This document shows, piece by piece, positions 7,177-9,401 of a DNA stretch of 9,401 bases. Location: positions 1 to 9,401 of the forward strand of contig CANRKS010000035.1 in the NCBI GenBank assembly GCA_947631285.1. The letters are read 5' to 3'. Numbering within the stretch: position 1 is the first letter of the stretch; each line of letters begins with the position of its first letter. The notes beneath the pieces are model-generated. The model worked only from the letters and a program-made list of their open reading frames with translations. It was not told the DNA's origin and searched no databases. The position numbers were made by a program, and so were the translations under genes. This DNA is from an uncultured Bacilli bacterium (GTDB lineage Bacteria; Bacillota_I; Bacilli_A; RF39; UBA660).

Positions 7177-7894
7177 TTTTTATATCTTCAATATTTTTAA
7201 ATAAGCCTTCACTTTCTCGGTAAGCAATGATGGCTTTAGCTTTGGCTTCACCAATATAATCAATACTCATTAATTCTTCCTTACTAGCTGTGTTTATATC
7301 AACTACCCCATCATCTTCCGAAAAAACATTTTTAGAATCTTCATTTTCCCATGTATCTTTAGTGTAAGTTTCTTCCGGATGATCAGCAACTATTTCACTT
7401 TTTTTATCATCCGTACAATTACTTATATCATAACTTGATGAAAGACAAGGTTCGTTAATTTTCGGATCATCTTCATTATTTAAATAATCACTTATCTCAT
7501 TTTTATCATAGACATAAATAACTAATTCATCAGAAACTTTTCGACTCAAATTGATATTATCGGTATAAGCATCTTTAGTGAAACCACCAGCTTCATCGAT
7601 AATATCATTAATAATATTATCTTTATCAGCTTCATATACACCCGGAAAATTAACTTCACCTTTAATTTCTACATAAAATTTTTTCTCTTCTACTTGGCAT
7701 TCATTAACTTCTTTTTGGTCATTCGCCGTATTCATAGAAATTGTTTTATTTTGTTCACAATTACAAGCAGGACATTTTTTATTTGATCCTGTAAAGAATA
7801 AATAAAGAGAAAGCCCTAATAATAAGATATTTAAAAAAATACTTAAGGAAAGAATCGCGTTTTTATTGTCTTGCCAAAATTCGATAAAATTCAT
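7118..7894 (-). CDS. comEA: ComEA-like membrane-anchored DNA receptor (SLBB + helix-hairpin-helix)
   Basis: This 258-residue protein is predicted to sit in the membrane with its C-terminus outside, where ComEA binds incoming double-stranded DNA and passes it to ComEC. It has a short cytoplasmic start, one membrane segment (about 13-35), a CPACNC cluster (41-46) just outside the membrane, an SLBB domain (about 73-130, VEIKGEVNFPGVYEADKDN), an acidic linker with more cysteines (C66, C150, C160), and a tandem helix-hairpin-helix domain (about 197-257) starting VVDINTASKEEL. The first hairpin reads IDYIGEAKA where the family usually has LPGIGPAKA. The second, VKGIGEALF, is normal. Length is slightly above the usual 200-230 because of the linker. 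The start is set by a perfect AAAGGAGG (7902-7909) seven bases upstream. The 3' end overlaps comEC, so translational coupling is likely. No convincing promoter was identified. Confidence 0.93.
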   Translation of the reverse strand: MNFIEFWQDNKNAILSLSIFLNILLLGLSLYLFFTGSNKKCPACNCEQNKTISMNTANDQKEVNECQVEEKKFYVEIKGEVNFPGVYEADKDNIINDIIDEAGGFTKDAYTDNINLSRKVSDELVIYVYDKNEISDYLNNEDDPKINEPCLSSSYDISNCTDDKKSEIVADHPEETYTKDTWENEDSKNVFSEDDGVVDINTASKEELMSIDYIGEAKAKAIIAYRESEGLFKNIEDIKNVKGIGEALFAKIKNHIKV

Positions 7895-7947
7895 CTATTT
7901 TCCTCCTTTCATTATTATTATTCGTCACTAATGGGCTTATTTCCTTT

Positions 7948-7984
7948 TTTTAAAAAGATCCTTTTTTAAAATAAATAAACTTTT
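7948..7984 (-). promoter_or_regulatory. ComK-box-like AT-boxes and near-palindrome upstream of comEA
   Basis: Within the 178-base spacer 7895-8072, positions 7953-7965 match the ComK AT-box AAAA-N5-TTTT exactly (minus strand AAAAGGATCTTTT). A seven-of-eight match lies at 7972-7984, six bases away; known ComK boxes are 8, 18 or 31 bases apart. The first box is the core of a 24-bp imperfect palindrome (7948-7971). A CCTTTTTT-AAAA unit also occurs twice (7943-7955 and 7960-7971). Long A and T runs make chance matches likely, and no comK gene is visible here. The rest of this spacer shows no gene. Confidence 0.2.
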
Positions 7985-8042
7985 TTGCTAATTTAAAAAT
8001 ATTTGGTAATAAAAGAAGTAAAATTTTAATTTTTAAGCAGTT

Positions 8043-8075
8043 AAAAACATCCTGTAATTTTAAAAGGATGTTTTA
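8043..8075 (-). terminator. Intrinsic terminator after the ftsW-like gene
   Basis: A perfect 10-bp stem, AAAACATCCT (8044-8053) with AGGATGTTTT (8065-8074), encloses an 11-base loop. Read on the minus strand the stem is followed by a T run (TTTTTAA). It begins at the stop codon of the ftsW-like gene, so it should end that transcript and isolate comEA-comEC from it. Confidence 0.8.
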
Positions 8076-9242
8076 TTTACTAGTGATTTCTTGGATTTCT
8101 AAATTATACTTTGTAGTCTTATTTTCAATAGCTACTCTTTCTGTTAAAAATAACATACCAATAAAGTTAATCGTGGATGATCCTCCATAGCTCATTAAAG
8201 GAAGGGGAACTCCCGTTAAAGGTAAAATGGCAAGCATTCCTGATAAATTGACGATGATATGGAAGGCAAATAGCCAGAATGTACCATAGGCAATAATCGA
8301 ATTTCGTAAATTATAAGCTGCTTTAGCAATTTTTAAAATTCGATAAAGTAAAATAGCATATAAAATTAACACACCAATTCCGGATATTAGCCCTAATTCT
8401 TCAACCAAGACAGCAAAAATAAAGTCCGTATGGCTTTCTGGTAAGTATAAATATTTTTGAGTACTTTTGCCAATTCCGACCCCAAGTAATCCTCCACTAT
8501 TGATGGCTATATAGCCATTACATACTTGATAGCCAGTTTTTTCTTTATATCTTTGACAAGGATTTTGAAATTTCAAACGACTCATTTGTTCACTATTTAA
8601 AATATTTGATCCACTATAAAGAAGTAAAATGCCGAGTAATAAAGCCCCAATACCTAAAATCATCATAATTTTAGGTAAATTACTTTTACTAATTGGAACA
8701 CTAAGAAAAATACAAAAAGCAATTCCTAATAAGATCGCTGCACTTCCAAAGTCGGGTTGCATTAAGATAAGAAGACCAATTATACCCGCGATGGATAAAG
8801 GAATTAAATATAAATAAATATTAGTTGTTTTCTTTTTAATTAAACTATTATAATATGTAGCCATAAAAATAATTAAAAAGGATTTGGCAAATTCGGATGG
8901 TTGAATGGCAAAACCCGTACCCGGAATATAAAACCAACTTTGAACATGACTAGTAATTTTGCCATATAAAAGTAATAAAATTAAAACTCCGATCATTCCA
9001 AACATTAAGAGCCAAGAAATATTTTTATACCATTTAGTTGGGATTTTTAAAAGAATAAAGCCACCAATAAAAGAAGCAATAAAAAATATTAATTGTTTTA
9101 TAAAAAAATAAGTTGGAGCTTTATTATATCTTAAAATAGCCGCTACGGAAGATGAAGAAAAAACCATAAGAAGACCAATACTACATAATAGTATGGTTAC
9201 AATTAATAAAGGTTTGTCTATTTTTGAAAATGTTTTCTTCAT
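8073..9242 (-). CDS. ftsW: SEDS-family peptidoglycan glycosyltransferase, FtsW-like
   Basis: This 389-residue membrane protein of the FtsW/RodA/SpoVE family polymerises lipid II into glycan strands together with a class B penicillin-binding protein. About ten membrane segments are visible. Family motifs are IQPSEFAKS (113-121), MQPDFGSA (161-168), the large extracellular loop with NPCQRYKEKTGYQVCNGYIA (227-246), and SGGLLGVGIGKS (249-260). Next come LPESHTDFIFAVLVEELG (267-284) with the catalytic Asp273, and GVPLPLMSYGGSS (344-356). The combination of NP...GYQ...G-loop and HTDFIFA suits FtsW/SpoVE better than RodA, but no division-gene neighbours confirm which. C229 and C241 in the extracellular loop could form a disulfide. 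The gene stands alone between a terminator and a divergent gene. Its Shine-Dalgarno is weak (GATGGA close to the ATG at 9242), yet the N-terminus aligns well with family starts. Confidence 0.9.
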   Translation of the reverse strand: MKKTFSKIDKPLLIVTILLCSIGLLMVFSSSSVAAILRYNKAPTYFFIKQLIFFIASFIGGFILLKIPTKWYKNISWLLMFGMIGVLILLLLYGKITSHVQSWFYIPGTGFAIQPSEFAKSFLIIFMATYYNSLIKKKTTNIYLYLIPLSIAGIIGLLILMQPDFGSAAILLGIAFCIFLSVPISKSNLPKIMMILGIGALLLGILLLYSGSNILNSEQMSRLKFQNPCQRYKEKTGYQVCNGYIAINSGGLLGVGIGKSTQKYLYLPESHTDFIFAVLVEELGLISGIGVLILYAILLYRILKIAKAAYNLRNSIIAYGTFWLFAFHIIVNLSGMLAILPLTGVPLPLMSYGGSSTINFIGMLFLTERVAIENKTTKYNLEIQEITSK

Positions 9243-9257
9243 ATTCCATCTAATAAT

Positions 9258-9286
9258 AATATAACATAATTTAATAATGGTAATAA
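9258..9286 (-). promoter_or_regulatory. Weak candidate promoter for the ftsW-like gene
   Basis: The minus strand has TATATT (9258-9263, five of six to the -10 consensus) with TTATTA (9281-9286, three of six to the -35 consensus) 17 bases upstream. The start codon is about 16 bases downstream of the -10. This is a low-specificity match in AT-rich DNA, but a promoter is expected here because the neighbour is divergent. Confidence 0.2.
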
Positions 9287-9306
9287 ATAAAAATCAAAAA
9301 AATAAT

Positions 9307-9339
9307 GTCAAAATGTGACTAAGTTTAATAAAATATAAT
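9307..9339 (+). promoter_or_regulatory. Promoter -10 and adjacent inverted repeat for the right-edge gene
   Basis: A perfect -10 hexamer TATAAT (9334-9339) lies 22 bases before the start codon of the right-edge gene. The expected -35 position has only AAATGT. An inverted repeat GTCA-N5-TGAC (9307-9319) sits over this spot, where an activator or repressor could bind. The -10 is convincing; the role of the repeat is inference. Confidence 0.45.
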
Positions 9340-9361
9340 AGATACATAAAGGAGGTATAAT

Positions 9362-9401
9362 ATGTATTATTACGGAAATAATGGTTACTATGGTGGTAAC
9401 T
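9362..9401 (+). CDS. Start of a Gly/Tyr/Asn-rich protein of unknown function (truncated by window edge)
   Basis: Only 13 codons are visible, MYYYGNNGYYGGN, so the product cannot be named. The start is well supported: AAAGGAGG (9348-9355) six bases upstream of ATG and TATAAT at 9334-9339, both near consensus, suggesting strong expression. Gly/Tyr-rich N-termini occur in small Firmicute proteins such as the YjcZ group and in some coat or surface proteins, but nothing here decides between these. It is divergent from the ftsW-like gene across a 119-base spacer. Confidence 0.7.
   Translation, partial: MYYYGNNGYYGGN

Noticed and set aside
8629..8817. Plus-strand 62-codon open frame
   Set aside because: It is antisense to membrane segments of the ftsW-like gene; such frames are expected shadows.
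1..9401. Use of the mycoplasma code (TGA as Trp)
   Set aside because: All core genes run full length with TGG for tryptophan and no internal TGA is needed to complete any family domain.

Overview
The window is very AT-rich and tightly packed. It looks like chromosomal DNA of a low-GC Firmicute (class Bacilli in the broad sense, possibly an uncultured gut or Tenericutes-related lineage). Supporting evidence: strong Shine-Dalgarno sites such as AAAGGAGG, a rel-comN-spoVB neighbourhood like that of Bacillus, a Gram-positive type ComEA/ComEC locus, and a Firmicute-type SEDS protein. Every tryptophan codon I checked is TGG and visible stops are TAA or TAG, so the standard bacterial code fits and the mycoplasma code is not needed. 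The precise taxon is an inference.

Layout: positions 1-1224 (minus) hold the N-terminal 408 residues of a Rel/SpoT-type (p)ppGpp enzyme that runs off the left edge. Immediately upstream of it and abutting it is a small ComN-family gene (1225-1485, minus). A 63-base divergent spacer separates comN from a SpoVB-like lipid-linked oligosaccharide flippase (1549-2877, plus). That gene converges on and overlaps by 34 bases the tRNA thiouridylase mnmA (2844-3938, minus), which follows the DNA polymerase III delta subunit gene holA (3973-4929, minus). A 207-base spacer with two perfect 14-bp palindromes separates holA from comEC (5137-7176) and comEA (7118-7894), both minus and overlapping. A further AT-rich spacer leads to a SEDS glycosyltransferase, ftsW-like (8073-9242, minus), which ends in a clear intrinsic terminator. 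The last 40 bases start a plus-strand gene for a Gly/Tyr/Asn-rich protein behind a strong ribosome binding site.

How the genes fit together: three genes concern DNA uptake (comEA, comEC and the putative post-transcriptional regulator comN). Two concern cell-wall building at the membrane (the SpoVB-like flippase and the FtsW-like polymerase). The others are housekeeping (holA, mnmA) and the stringent response (rel). No mobile element, CRISPR array, tRNA or rRNA was seen.

The most notable observation is the Rel protein. Its synthetase site is intact and carries the RFKD motif of bifunctional enzymes, but the hydrolase HD site is changed (HD to HE, and the catalytic acidic pair to Asn-Asn). That predicts a synthetase-only enzyme. 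Other points for a second look are a CPACNC cluster in exported ComEA, a Cys pair in the catalytic loop of the SEDS protein, palindromes beside comEC, ComK-like AT-boxes upstream of comEA, and the convergent overlap of spoVB and mnmA. I found no clearly new multi-gene system.
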